NCBI RefSeq assembly: GCF_001647715.1
Contig: NZ_CP015600.1
Coordinates: forward strand, 5,022,001-5,086,000
Length of the DNA: 64,000 bases
Reading direction: 5' to 3'
Source of the DNA: Pseudomonas antarctica
GTDB taxonomy: Bacteria; Pseudomonadota; Gammaproteobacteria; Pseudomonadales; Pseudomonadaceae
A program made the translations under genes and the position numbers. Numbering within the stretch: position 1 is the stretch's first letter; every line of letters starts with the position of its first letter. The notes under the pieces are model-generated. The model had not been told where the DNA came from. It was given only the letters and a program-made list of their open reading frames with translations, and ran no database searches. This document shows positions 51,117 through 59,206 of this stretch, piece by piece.

Positions 51117-52403
51117 TTATTTGGCAGACTTGATCGCAGCGCCCAGTTTCTTGGCGGTGTCGGCCGGGTCGGCTTTCGGGTCGTTGATGTAGTTGGTCAC
51201 GACATCAAAGAACGCACCTTGTACCGCCAGCGTGGTGGCCATGTTGTGCGCCATGCTTGGCTGCAGGCCGCCAGTCTGGGCGTCGGCAAGGAAGTCCTTG
51301 GCCGCGGTCTGGGCGCAGGAGTCGAAGCCGAGCTTGTCCATTTCATGGAGCATGTCGTTTCGAACCGGGATCGAGCCTTTGTTGATGCTGAAGACTTTCT
51401 GGAAGTTTTCACCCAACACGACTTTGGCGATGTCCTGCTGGCCCGCCTGAGTGCCCTTGTCTTTGACCTTGAACACCGCCAGGGAGTCGATGTTGTAGGT
51501 GAAGGCTTTGTCGGTGCCCGGGAAGGCTACGCACTCGTAGTCTTTGCCGGCGACTTTCTTGGCCGCGGTCCATTCGGACTTGGCCCAGTCACCCATGATC
51601 TGCATACCGGCCTTGCCATTGATGACCTTGCCGGCTTCGAGGTTCCAGTCCTGGCCTTTGCCGTCGACGTCCATATAGGTCGCGACTTTCTTCAGCTCGG
51701 TCAGGGCCTTGACCATTTGCGGGCCGGTCAGCGCGTCATTATCCAGGTCGACCAGGGCTTTCTTGTAGCCATCGGCACCCATCACCGACAGAACGATGGC
51801 TTCAAATACGGTGCTGTCCTGCCAAGGCTGGCCACCGTGGGCAAGCGGAATAAAGCCCGCGGCCTTGAGCTTGTCGCCCGCTGCGTAGAATTCTTCGAGG
51901 GTGGTCGGGTTCTTGGTGATACCGGCTTTCTTGAAGACTTCCGGGTTGATCCACAGCCAGTTCACGCGGTGGATGTTGACCGGTACGGCAACGTAGTTAC
52001 CTTCGTACTTCACGGTATCGGAGACTTTCTTGTCGAGCAGGGAGTCCCACTTTTCTTCTTTGGCGACGTCTTTGAGCACGTCGGTGTCGAGCAAGCCGGT
52101 GGACGCCCATTCCTGGATGTCCGGGCCTTTGATCTGGGCAACGCCTGGCGGGTTGCCGGCCACTGCGCGGCTTTTCAGCACAGTCATGGCAGTGGCGCCA
52201 CCGCCACCTGCGACGGCACCGTCTTTCCAGGTGAAGCCGTCTTTCTCAACTTGGGCCTTCAGGACATCTACTGCCGCTTTCTCACCGCCAGAGGTCCACC
52301 AATGCACAACTTCAACCGTCCCTTTCGAGTCGGCGGCAAATGCACTGAGGGGAAACAACGAGGCAATGGAAATAGCAACGGCGAGGCGATTAATCGCGTT
52401 CAT
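51117..52403 (-). CDS. gtsA: Glucose-binding periplasmic protein GtsA
   Basis: 428 aa. Signal peptide [20 protein letters not shown] with AFAADSKG at the cleavage site. CUT1 family pattern: [98 protein letters not shown] and [12 protein letters not shown]. It binds glucose (and in relatives mannose or other sugars) in the periplasm and delivers it to GtsBC. It is the first gene of gtsABCD-oprB; its promoter region has a palindrome shared with the upstream AGE gene. Confidence 0.95.
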   Translation of the reverse strand: MNAINRLAVAISIASLFPLSAFAADSKGTVEVVHWWTSGGEKAAVDVLKAQVEKDGFTWKDGAVAGGGGATAMTVLKSRAVAGNPPGVAQIKGPDIQEWASTGLLDTDVLKDVAKEEKWDSLLDKKVSDTVKYEGNYVAVPVNIHRVNWLWINPEVFKKAGITKNPTTLEEFYAAGDKLKAAGFIPLAHGGQPWQDSTVFEAIVLSVMGADGYKKALVDLDNDALTGPQMVKALTELKKVATYMDVDGKGQDWNLEAGKVINGKAGMQIMGDWAKSEWTAAKKVAGKDYECVAFPGTDKAFTYNIDSLAVFKVKDKGTQAGQQDIAKVVLGENFQKVFSINKGSIPVRNDMLHEMDKLGFDSCAQTAAKDFLADAQTGGLQPSMAHNMATTLAVQGAFFDVVTNYINDPKADPADTAKKLGAAIKSAK

Positions 52404-52454
52404 CTGAGTACCTTTTCTTGTTGTTATGCATGCAAGTCTAGAGCTTGCGCTGCA

Positions 52455-52466
52455 CGGAGTTTAAAC
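52455..52466 (-). promoter_or_regulatory. Conserved promoter box upstream of gtsA
   Basis: GTTTAAACTCCG on the minus strand; the AGE gene has GTTTAGACTCCG at 53799-53810. Both boxes are exactly 36 bp from the 24-bp operator window. The TTTARA part could be the -10 element, 17 bp from a conserved TACYTG. Confidence 0.5.
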
Positions 52467-52502
52467 TTGGATTTTTAAGGCGCAGGTAACAAAGGGACGC
52501 AC

Positions 52503-52526
52503 AAATGTCACCAACTGGTGACATTC
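52503..52526. promoter_or_regulatory. Palindromic operator upstream of gtsA
   Basis: AATGTCACC-AACT-GGTGACATT: perfect 9-bp arms, overlapping the stop codon of the upstream AGE gene. A second copy lies upstream of that gene at 53847. Confidence 0.7.
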
Positions 52527-53767
52527 ATGCCCGCTCCAATTGCACTGGCCATGCTTGGCGCCAAGGGTAGCGCAGGCAGCAATACCGCTTGCCAGGCATG
52601 GTACAGGTCCGGTTTGCCACCCCAGATCTTGCTGCTGGGCTGGTTGTGCGGGCTGAGTTCGTGGTGCCAACTGCCGTGTATTCGGTCGATAAAGTGAGTT
52701 TCGCAAAACTCCCAAAAACACCGATACCAGGTCTCGTAATGCCGTTCGCCCGTGCGTTTGAGCAACGCCTGGGCAGCGGCGCTGGCTTCGGCGTGAGTCC
52801 AGTGCAGGCGCTCGCGCACCACCGGGCGCTGGCTCCAATCGAGGGTGTAGACGATGCCGGGAGCGCCATCCACCGCCCAGGCGTATTCACAGGCGCTGGC
52901 GAACAAGCCCCTGGCGTCGTTCAACAACCACTCTGGCGTTGCCAGGCCGGCCTGCTGGCGCGCCGCTTCCAGATGCAGCACCAACCGCGCCCACTCAAAG
53001 CCGTGGCCCGGGGTGATGCCGTAGGGACGAAAGCCGTCGGCGGGGTTGTCCTCGTTGTAACCGAGCAAGGGTTTCCACTGCGCGTCAAAATGCTCGATCA
53101 CCATGAACCGGTTGCCGGCGGCGTGCGTGTGGATGACGCGCTCGACGATGCGCAACGCGCGGTCCAGCCAGCGCGTGTCGCAGGTCACATCAGCCAGGGC
53201 CAGGAAAGCTTCGGTGGCGTGCATGTTGCTGTTGGCGCCGCGATAAGCCTCGACCGCGCTCCAGTCCTGGGCAAAGGACTCGAGCATCACGCCCTCCTCC
53301 TCGCTCCAGAAAAACTGGTCGATGATGTGCACGGCGTCATTCAACAGGCTCTGTGCACCGGGAGCACCGGCCACCACCGCAGAACTCGCGGCCAGGGCCA
53401 CGAAAGCGTGCAGGTATGCGGCCTTGCCACGGTTGCCATCGACGGCGTTGGGGGTCGCGAACCAACCGCCGTGCGCGCTATCGCACAACGGGCCACTGAG
53501 GGCCGCAACGCCGTGCGCGACCAGCTCGGCGTAACCGGGCAAGCCCATGGCGTGGGCCATGGCGAAGCTGTGGGTCATGCGGGCGGTGTTCATGGTTTCG
53601 GCGTGGGAATCGGCCGGTAATTGGCCTTTGTCGTCCAGGTTGCCGAAGCCGTCCGGCAGGCGGGAGGCTTTGGCGAATGACAGCAGGCGCTGGCCTTCAT
53701 TGGCGAGCCAAGCGTGATGGGCAGGTGCGTTCAGCCAACTGCTGGCAGGCAGTGGTTGCGTAGTCAT
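52508..53767 (-). CDS. AGE-family sugar epimerase/isomerase (D-mannose isomerase / YihS-like)
   Basis: 419 aa. N-acylglucosamine-2-epimerase fold, an (alpha/alpha)6 barrel. Diagnostic pieces are TARMTHSFAMAHAMGLPGYA, AHGGWFATPNAVDGNRGKAA, YLHAFVALAASSAVV, GANSNMHATEAFLALADVTC, GHGFEWARLVLHLEA and GSWHHELSPHNQPSSKIWGG with HAW following, which give the active-site His/Arg/Glu set of aldose-ketose isomerases in this family. It could convert mannose to fructose, feeding hexoses taken up by the Gts system. The stop lies within the gtsA operator, so it is directly upstream of the gts operon; promoter structure suggests joint control. Confidence 0.87.
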   Translation of the reverse strand: MTTQPLPASSWLNAPAHHAWLANEGQRLLSFAKASRLPDGFGNLDDKGQLPADSHAETMNTARMTHSFAMAHAMGLPGYAELVAHGVAALSGPLCDSAHGGWFATPNAVDGNRGKAAYLHAFVALAASSAVVAGAPGAQSLLNDAVHIIDQFFWSEEEGVMLESFAQDWSAVEAYRGANSNMHATEAFLALADVTCDTRWLDRALRIVERVIHTHAAGNRFMVIEHFDAQWKPLLGYNEDNPADGFRPYGITPGHGFEWARLVLHLEAARQQAGLATPEWLLNDARGLFASACEYAWAVDGAPGIVYTLDWSQRPVVRERLHWTHAEASAAAQALLKRTGERHYETWYRCFWEFCETHFIDRIHGSWHHELSPHNQPSSKIWGGKPDLYHAWQAVLLPALPLAPSMASAIGAGMNVTSW

Positions 53768-53798
53768 GGGTAGCCCTTTTTATTTTTTGTGGGATGAC

Positions 53799-53810
53799 CG
53801 GAGTCTAAAC
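53799..53810 (-). promoter_or_regulatory. Conserved promoter box upstream of the AGE gene
   Basis: GTTTAGACTCCG on the minus strand, 36 bp downstream of the palindrome, matching the gtsA box at 11 of 12 positions. Confidence 0.5.
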
Positions 53811-53846
53811 AAGGGCGAGGTAGGGGCAAGTAACGAAGGGGATGGG

Positions 53847-53870
53847 AAATGTCACCACCCGGTGACATTT
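53847..53870. promoter_or_regulatory. Palindromic operator upstream of the AGE gene
   Basis: AAATGTCACC-ACCC-GGTGACATTT: perfect 10-bp arms, second copy of the gtsA palindrome. With the box as -10 element its centre falls at about -61.5, the place of a class I activator. Confidence 0.7.
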
Positions 53871-53882
53871 CCCGCGCAGCGC

Positions 53883-54707
53883 TTACTGACCGAGCGGCGT
53901 AATGGCTGCCGGTGCATTCAGGCGCTGATTCAGGTTCTGCACCTGGCTCTGCAACGTGGTGATGTTGCGCGTGGTCTGGATACGGAACACGTCGAACTCT
54001 TTATTGGTCGGCGCATCACTATTGGCAGACGGGTTGTCCTGCGCGCTCTTGAGGACTACAAGGTCCTGCTCCAGGCGCGCGATGGCTGCGCTCGGATTGC
54101 CCTGTTTCTTCAGCGCAGCCACGTCGGCGGACAACTCCTTGACGTCGCCTTGTGCCGCCTTGAGGCCAGCCACGGCGTCCGTCAGGGCCTGCACCTGGCC
54201 CTGTAGCTTGGCGTTCGCACTCGACAGTTCGGCGGTGCTGGCGCTCATTTGCGCCAGGCGCTGATCCAGTGCGGTCGCCTGGCCGGCGACGCCGACTTGT
54301 TGCTTGCCTTGCTCCAGCAACTGGGTCTCCAACTGCTTGATCTGCAGCTTGAGCGCTTCGCTGCCGTTGTTCACGTTGGCTTCGCTGGCCACGACCTTGC
54401 CGGAAATGTCCTGCAGGCGCCCTGCCGCTTCTTCGCTGATACGCGCAAAGCTTTCCTGGGTGGCAACCAACTGCTGCCCCATCAGGGAAATTTGCTGGAA
54501 GCTCCACCAGGCAAGGCCCGCGAAGGCGATCAGCAGTGCGCCGACCAATGCCCACAGCGGGCCGGTGCTGGCGCTCTTGACCTTGACCACTGGCGTATTG
54601 CGCGAGCGCACGGACGTGGCGGGAGACGGCTCGAAATCATCGTCGTCCCCAAGATCGGCCCGCAGGCTGGGAACATTGTCGAAATCGTCTTTAGCATCGT
54701 TACGCAT
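53883..54707 (-). CDS. Membrane-anchored coiled-coil protein of unknown function
   Basis: 274 aa. An acidic cytoplasmic N-terminus (about 1-48, DLGDDDDFEPSPATSVRSRN) is followed by a single membrane helix (about 49-70, GPLWALVGALLIAFAGLAWW) and a long periplasmic coiled coil (about 75-225) rich in Gln, Ala and Leu (LQIKQLETQLLEQGKQQVG; LSSANAKLQGQVQALTDAVA). No enzymatic domain is seen. The topology resembles cell-envelope or division-associated proteins, but I recognise no family. It stands between the AGE gene and the epimerase gene on the same strand. Confidence 0.78.
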   Translation of the reverse strand: MRNDAKDDFDNVPSLRADLGDDDDFEPSPATSVRSRNTPVVKVKSASTGPLWALVGALLIAFAGLAWWSFQQISLMGQQLVATQESFARISEEAAGRLQDISGKVVASEANVNNGSEALKLQIKQLETQLLEQGKQQVGVAGQATALDQRLAQMSASTAELSSANAKLQGQVQALTDAVAGLKAAQGDVKELSADVAALKKQGNPSAAIARLEQDLVVLKSAQDNPSANSDAPTNKEFDVFRIQTTRNITTLQSQVQNLNQRLNAPAAITPLGQ

Positions 54708-54834
54708 GAATCAACCCTGAATCGGTGAGATGGCGACCTGAAAAGCCGAGCGACGTGAGTATAAACCGCGTTCGCGCCGCACTGATCGACCCGGAACCGC
54801 GAATTCGGTTCCCGATGTGTTGCCGGTTGTGAGC

Positions 54835-55833
54835 TTACTTAAGCCCGGGATCCTGCGCTTTCCACCAACTGCAAAACTCGTCGAGGGCAGCCCACAGGCT
54901 GACCTTGGGCTCATAGTCGAGATAATGCCTCGCGCGGCTGATGTCGAGGGTGAAATCTTTGTTCATCACTTGCATGCCCAGGCGCGACAAGGCCGGCTCC
55001 GGACGCCCCGGCCACATCGCACAGAATGCCTCGTTCAACGCGGCCACGCTGTAGGACAGGCCGTAGGACCGATAACGGGTAACCTGGGGCATGTCCATTT
55101 GGCGCATCACGTAGTTCACCACATCCCACACTGGCACCGGCGTGCCATTGCTGATGTTGTAGGCCTTGCCCAGCGCCGAGCCGGTCGCCAGCAAACTGCT
55201 GAGTAACGCTTCATTGAGGTTATGCACGCTGGTGAAGTCGACCTTGTTCAGGCCGTCGCCGACGATGGCCAGGCGGTTCTTGCGCTGCATTTTCAGCAAC
55301 CGCGGGAAGATGCTCATGTCTCCGGCCCCGGTAACAAAACGCGGGCGCAGGGCCAGCACTTCAAGGCCGAATTCCTGGGCACCGAACACCTTCTGTTCCG
55401 CCAGGTATTTGGTGGCGGCGTAAGGATGTTTGAAGCGCTTGGGCACCTGTTCTTCGGTCAGCCCCAGGTGGTCGCGCCCGTCAAAGTAGATCGACGGCGA
55501 GGACAGGTGCACCAGGCGCCCGACGCGCTGCTTGAGGCAGGCCTCGACGACGTTTTCGGTGACCAGCACGTTGCCCTGATGGAAGTCCTGATACTTGCCC
55601 CACAACCCGACGGCACCGGCGCAATGCACCACGGCTTCGACATCACGGCACAGTTCGCGCACCAGGTCGGCATCACTCAAATCACCCTGGATAAACTCGG
55701 CGCCGCGCCGTACCAGGTGCTCTACACCTTCGGCGCGTCGCCCGTTGACCCGCACGTCCAGGCCCTGCTCCAGGGCGAAACGCGCGAAGCGTCCGCCGAT
55801 GAAGCCGCTTGCGCCGGTGACCAGAATCTTCAT
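54835..55833 (-). CDS. NAD-dependent epimerase / 3-beta-HSD-like extended SDR
   Basis: 332 aa. The start MKILVTGASGFIGGRFARFA follows AGGAGG. Rossmann motif TGASGFIG at 6-13; VVHCAGAVGLWG and LVHLSSPSIYFDG carry the catalytic Ser; HPYAATKYLAEQ is the YxxxK pair; LRPRFVTGAGD and HNLNEALLSSLLA follow. It resembles OleD/3-beta-HSD-like reductases. It is probably a cytosolic NAD(P)-dependent sugar or keto-lipid oxidoreductase. The substrate is unknown and no pathway neighbours help. Confidence 0.87.
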   Translation of the reverse strand: MKILVTGASGFIGGRFARFALEQGLDVRVNGRRAEGVEHLVRRGAEFIQGDLSDADLVRELCRDVEAVVHCAGAVGLWGKYQDFHQGNVLVTENVVEACLKQRVGRLVHLSSPSIYFDGRDHLGLTEEQVPKRFKHPYAATKYLAEQKVFGAQEFGLEVLALRPRFVTGAGDMSIFPRLLKMQRKNRLAIVGDGLNKVDFTSVHNLNEALLSSLLATGSALGKAYNISNGTPVPVWDVVNYVMRQMDMPQVTRYRSYGLSYSVAALNEAFCAMWPGRPEPALSRLGMQVMNKDFTLDISRARHYLDYEPKVSLWAALDEFCSWWKAQDPGLK

Positions 55834-55847
55834 GTAGCCTCCTACGG

Positions 55848-55933
55848 ATGCAGCTGCCAGCGTCAAGCTTCAAGCCACAAGTTAAAAACGATCCGCAAGC
55901 TTTTCTCTTGCAGCTTGCAGCTTGACGCTTGTT
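55848..55933. repeat. Hairpin repeat with CAAGCT-phased arms
   Basis: GCGTCAAGCTTCAAGCCACA pairs with CTTGCAGCTTGCAGCTTGAC, then GCTTG: arms of about 24 bp around a 30-bp loop. It is a second copy of the repeat type found between gtsA and gtsB. Confidence 0.65.
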
Positions 55934-56828
55934 ACTGCTGATAGGGCACCAACCACTGGCCACACGCCTGGGCCAGATGGTCGGTCAACAGGCCCAACAA
56001 TTGCCCGCCACTGCGCCAATGATGCCAGTACAGCGGCACATCGATGGGCTTATCTGGCAATAACTCCACCAATACGCCGGTTTGCAGTTGGTCGCGCACC
56101 TGTAATTCGGGCACGAGGCCCCAGCCCAGGCCGGCTTCGGTCAAACGAATAAAGCCTTCCGACGATGGGCATAAATGGTGCTCGAAACCGCCATCCACAC
56201 CCAAAGAAGCCAGGTAACGGTGCTGCAGGAAATCATCCGGGCCGAACACCAACGCCGGCGTTCGGGCCAATTGATCGGCACGCACACCCTGCGGAAAATG
56301 CCGGGCAATAAAGGCCGGGCTGGCCAGCGCCCGATAACGCATGGCCCCGAGCAGCAGGCTACGCGCGCCGGCCACCGGGCGCTCGCTGGCGCAGATACAG
56401 GCGGCCACTTCCCCGGCGCGCATGCGTTTGAGGCCGACGGTCTGGTCTTCCACCACCAGGTCGAGCAACAAATGCTGCTCGGCGCAAAAGCCGCTGACGG
56501 CCTCGGCCCACCAGGTGGCGAGGCTGTCGGCATTCAAGGCGATGCGCAGGCGCTCGGGCATGCCCTCCTCGTCCAGCGCCGGCACCTGGCTTTGCAGGTC
56601 GCGTTCGAGCAAGCGTACTTGTTGCACATGGTTGAGCAGGCGCCGACCAATATCGGTGGGTGTCGGCGGAGTGGCCCGCACCAGCACCGGTTGGCCAATG
56701 CGCGCCTCGAGCAACTTGATGCGCTGGGAAATCGCCGACTGCGACAGGCCCAGCACCTGGGCACCTCGTTCGAAGCCGGCTTGTTCCACCACTGCGGCCA
56801 GGGCAGAAAGCAATTTATAGTCGAACAT
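55932..56828 (-). CDS. argP: LysR-family regulator ArgP (IciA)
   Basis: 298 aa, canonical length. HTH at about 3-60 (YKLLSALAAVVEQAGFERGA, then LGLSQSAISQRIKLLEARIG), with the linker PTPTDIGRRLLNHVQQVRLL, and effector part RLRIALNADSLATWWAEAVS, a hallmark of ArgP. It activates the lysine/arginine exporter argO when arginine is present. It is divergent from the ACT-domain gene and argO, the arrangement that I recall from P. aeruginosa (PA4363-PA4365). Confidence 0.92.
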   Translation of the reverse strand: MFDYKLLSALAAVVEQAGFERGAQVLGLSQSAISQRIKLLEARIGQPVLVRATPPTPTDIGRRLLNHVQQVRLLERDLQSQVPALDEEGMPERLRIALNADSLATWWAEAVSGFCAEQHLLLDLVVEDQTVGLKRMRAGEVAACICASERPVAGARSLLLGAMRYRALASPAFIARHFPQGVRADQLARTPALVFGPDDFLQHRYLASLGVDGGFEHHLCPSSEGFIRLTEAGLGWGLVPELQVRDQLQTGVLVELLPDKPIDVPLYWHHWRSGGQLLGLLTDHLAQACGQWLVPYQQ

Positions 56829-56928
56829 CAGTTTCTCTAATGGGCGATCAGCAATATTTGTTTTTCTTATACAGCGTAGCCCGAGAGAATGACCAGCATG
56901 GCTTCTCTCTTTATTAAGGATCTTTCAC

Positions 56929-57330
56929 ATGGCTGGCGAAACCGCCCTGGCAACCTTGCTGCGCAGCATGAGCCCGCAGCTCAATGACGGCGACTATGTG
57001 TTCTGCACCCTGCCCGACCACCGTATTCCGGAAGGTTGCGAGGTGATTGGCAGCTTTCGCGAGCAGGAAGGCCTGACGCTGATTCTGGAGCGTCAGCAGG
57101 CGGAGCAGGCCGGTCTGGCGTTCGAGTACGTTGCCGCATGGATCACTTTGAATGTGCATTCCGCCCTTGAAGCCGTAGGCCTGACGGCGGCGTTCGCCAG
57201 TGCACTGGGCAACGCCGGTATCAGTTGCAACGTGATTGCCGGCTATTACCACGACCATCTGTTTGTCGGCCGCGCCGATGCCGAGCGGGCCATGGACGTC
57301 TTGCGCCAACTGGCAGCGGACGCGGAGTAA
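56929..57330 (+). CDS. ACT-domain-containing protein
   Basis: 133 aa. It starts MAGETALATLLRSMSPQLND. The first part (MSPQLNDGDYVFCTLPDHRI) and second ACT-like half (TLNVHSALEAVGLTAAFASA, GNAGISCNVIAGYYHDHLFV) match the DUF2241/ACT_7 protein family that binds amino acids. It is 5 bp upstream of argO and probably co-transcribed, so it may sense lysine or arginine for that exporter; inferred from context. Confidence 0.88.
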   Translation: MAGETALATLLRSMSPQLNDGDYVFCTLPDHRIPEGCEVIGSFREQEGLTLILERQQAEQAGLAFEYVAAWITLNVHSALEAVGLTAAFASALGNAGISCNVIAGYYHDHLFVGRADAERAMDVLRQLAADAE

Positions 57331-57335
57331 ATCCT

Positions 57336-57935
57336 ATGTGGCAAAGCTATGTGAACGGACTGCTGGTGGCTTTGGGCCTGATCATGGCGATCGGCACCCA
57401 GAACGCCTTCGTACTGGCGCAAAGTCTGCGCCGTGAACATCACCTGCCGGTCGCGGCATTGTGCATCGTGTGCGATGCGATTCTGGTGGCTGCCGGGGTA
57501 TTTGGCCTGGCGACGGTACTGGCGCAAAACCCTCTGTTGCTGGCGATTGCCCGCTGGGGCGGTGCGGCGTTCCTGTTGTGGTACGGCACCTTGGCGCTGC
57601 GTCGGGCGTTTTCCAGGCAAAGCCTGGGACAAGGGCAACACCTCAAGGTGCGCTCATTGCGTGCCGTGCTGCTCAGCGCCTTGGCGGTGACACTGCTCAA
57701 CCCCCATGTCTATCTGGACACCGTGTTGTTAATCGGCTCGCTGGGCGCTCAACAAACCGAACCCGGCGCTTACGTGGCAGGCGCCGCCAGCGCTTCGTTC
57801 CTGTGGTTTGCCACGCTGGCACTCGGCGCGGCGTGGTTGGCGCCCTGGCTGGCACGCCCCGCGACATGGCGCCTGCTGGACCTTTTAGTGGCGGTGATGA
57901 TGTTCAGCGTGGCCTATCAACTGATCAGTGCTTGA
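57336..57935 (+). CDS. argO: LysE/ArgO-family basic amino acid exporter
   Basis: 199 aa with six predicted helices. LysE motif LGLIMAIGTQNAFVLAQSL, REHHLPVAALCIVCDAILVA, GGAAFLLWYGTLALRRAF and TLLNPHVYLDTVLLIGSLGA (with the conserved NPH). Inner-membrane exporter of arginine or lysine analogues. It follows the ACT gene after 5 bp and is controlled presumably by ArgP. Typical length. Confidence 0.93.
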   Translation: MWQSYVNGLLVALGLIMAIGTQNAFVLAQSLRREHHLPVAALCIVCDAILVAAGVFGLATVLAQNPLLLAIARWGGAAFLLWYGTLALRRAFSRQSLGQGQHLKVRSLRAVLLSALAVTLLNPHVYLDTVLLIGSLGAQQTEPGAYVAGAASASFLWFATLALGAAWLAPWLARPATWRLLDLLVAVMMFSVAYQLISA

Positions 57936-58113
57936 TGAATATTCCAAAACGCTCTGGAACCTCTATCCCACACAGTTGTTGCGTGGTTTTGCCGCACCCC
58001 CGGTGCTATGATCCGGACCCTGCGCCGCAAAGAGTACAAACTCCCCGGCGCTTGTTTGGCCGCCCGTGATCGGCCTTGCGCTCACCGCAACTGACCTGAT
58101 TAGGAGAATCATC

Positions 58114-58710
58114 ATGGCTTTCGAATTGCCGCCGCTGCCCTACGCACACGATGCCCTGCAGCCGCACATCTCCAAGGAAACCCTGGAGTATCACCACGAC
58201 AAGCACCACAACACCTATGTCGTGAACCTGAACAACCTGGTGCCAGGCACCGAGTTCGAAGGCAAGACCCTGGAAGAGATCGTCAAGTCTTCTTCGGGCG
58301 GCATCTTCAACAACGCCGCTCAGGTCTGGAACCACACTTTCTACTGGAACTGCCTGGCGCCAAACGCCGGCGGTCAACCTACCGGCGCACTGGCTGAGGC
58401 GATCAACGCTGCATTCGGTTCGTTCGACAAGTTCAAAGAAGAATTCACCAAGACTTCCGTCGGCACCTTCGGTTCCGGTTGGGGCTGGCTGGTGAAAAAA
58501 GCTGACGGTTCCCTGGCCCTGGCCAGCACCATCGGCGCCGGCAACCCGCTGACCAGCGGCGATACCCCGCTGCTGACCTGCGACGTCTGGGAACACGCTT
58601 ACTACATCGACTACCGCAACGTGCGTCCAAAGTATGTGGAAGCGTTCTGGAACCTGGTCAACTGGAAGTTCGTGGCTGAGCAGTTCGAAGGCAAGACCTT
58701 CACTGCCTAA
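58114..58710 (+). CDS. sodB: Iron superoxide dismutase SodB
   Basis: 198 aa. Metal ligands His27, His74, Asp157 and His161 are in place ([30 protein letters not shown]). Gln70 in NNAAQVWNH is the iron-type signature. It dismutates superoxide in the cytosol. The start [20 protein letters not shown] follows TAGGAGAATCATC. A strong terminator follows 20 bp after the stop. The gene order sodB-bifA is the P. aeruginosa PA4366-PA4367 order. Confidence 0.97.
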   Translation: MAFELPPLPYAHDALQPHISKETLEYHHDKHHNTYVVNLNNLVPGTEFEGKTLEEIVKSSSGGIFNNAAQVWNHTFYWNCLAPNAGGQPTGALAEAINAAFGSFDKFKEEFTKTSVGTFGSGWGWLVKKADGSLALASTIGAGNPLTSGDTPLLTCDVWEHAYYIDYRNVRPKYVEAFWNLVNWKFVAEQFEGKTFTA

Positions 58711-58730
58711 GTAGCACTTGCAGTAGAAAG

Positions 58731-58757
58731 AGCCCGGCGATTGCCGGGCTTTTTTTA
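58731..58757 (+). terminator. Rho-independent terminator of sodB
   Basis: AGCCCGGC-GATT-GCCGGGCT followed by TTTTTTA: 8-bp GC-rich stem and T-run. Confidence 0.95.
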
Positions 58758-58867
58758 TGGGAAATTTCCGGTAACCGCTGAGGACACATGGAACTGCCCA
58801 GCAGGCTTCGCCACTCAGGTGTCGAGAGGCTTGTCGCCTCTTTTCCATCCACCTCGGAGATTTCAGC

Positions 58868-59035
58868 ATGATCGAATTAGCAGCATTGGGTGCCATGGCC
58901 CCCGTCGCCGCAGTAGCCCTGCCACTGGCCGCAAAAGCCGCAGAGGCCGGTATCAAGGCCGCAAGCGACGTAGCGAGTAAAACAGTGGAATTTGCCAAGG
59001 AAGCACTAAATCACGGCTCGCAGATAACGTTTTAA
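58868..59035 (+). CDS. Small Ala-rich amphipathic protein, unrecognised
   Basis: 55 aa, too short for routine gene calling: MIELAALGAMAPVAAVALPL, then AAKAAEAGIKAASDVASKTV and EFAKEALNHGSQITF. A GGAG ribosome site lies 10 bases upstream. A hydrophobic N-terminal third is followed by an amphipathic Ala/Lys/Glu helix, a layout seen in small secreted pilin-like or membrane-active peptides. It has its own leader after the sodB terminator and before bifA. No homologue is recognised; it may not be real, but ribosome site, start and composition support it. Confidence 0.55.
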   Translation: MIELAALGAMAPVAAVALPLAAKAAEAGIKAASDVASKTVEFAKEALNHGSQITF

Positions 59036-59206
59036 GCAGTAAGCCCCCATCGGTCCCAGAGCGGCGGACACCGATCCGTCGCCCTTCCAACAACGCCCGC
59101 CAACGCCCTCGCCCCCTTCGCCATCAATGTCCCTTTGACTGCCATCACGAGATTGCCAATACTCATGGCATATTGAGGCCACCCGCATGGAACAAGGAAT
59201 GACCCT

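Noticed and set aside
52503..52526. Crp/Vfr or Anr binding site
   Set aside because: Half-site AAATGTCACC with a 4-bp gap differs in sequence and spacing from AAATGTGA-N6-TCACATTT and from TTGAT-N4-ATCAA; the regulator is left unnamed.
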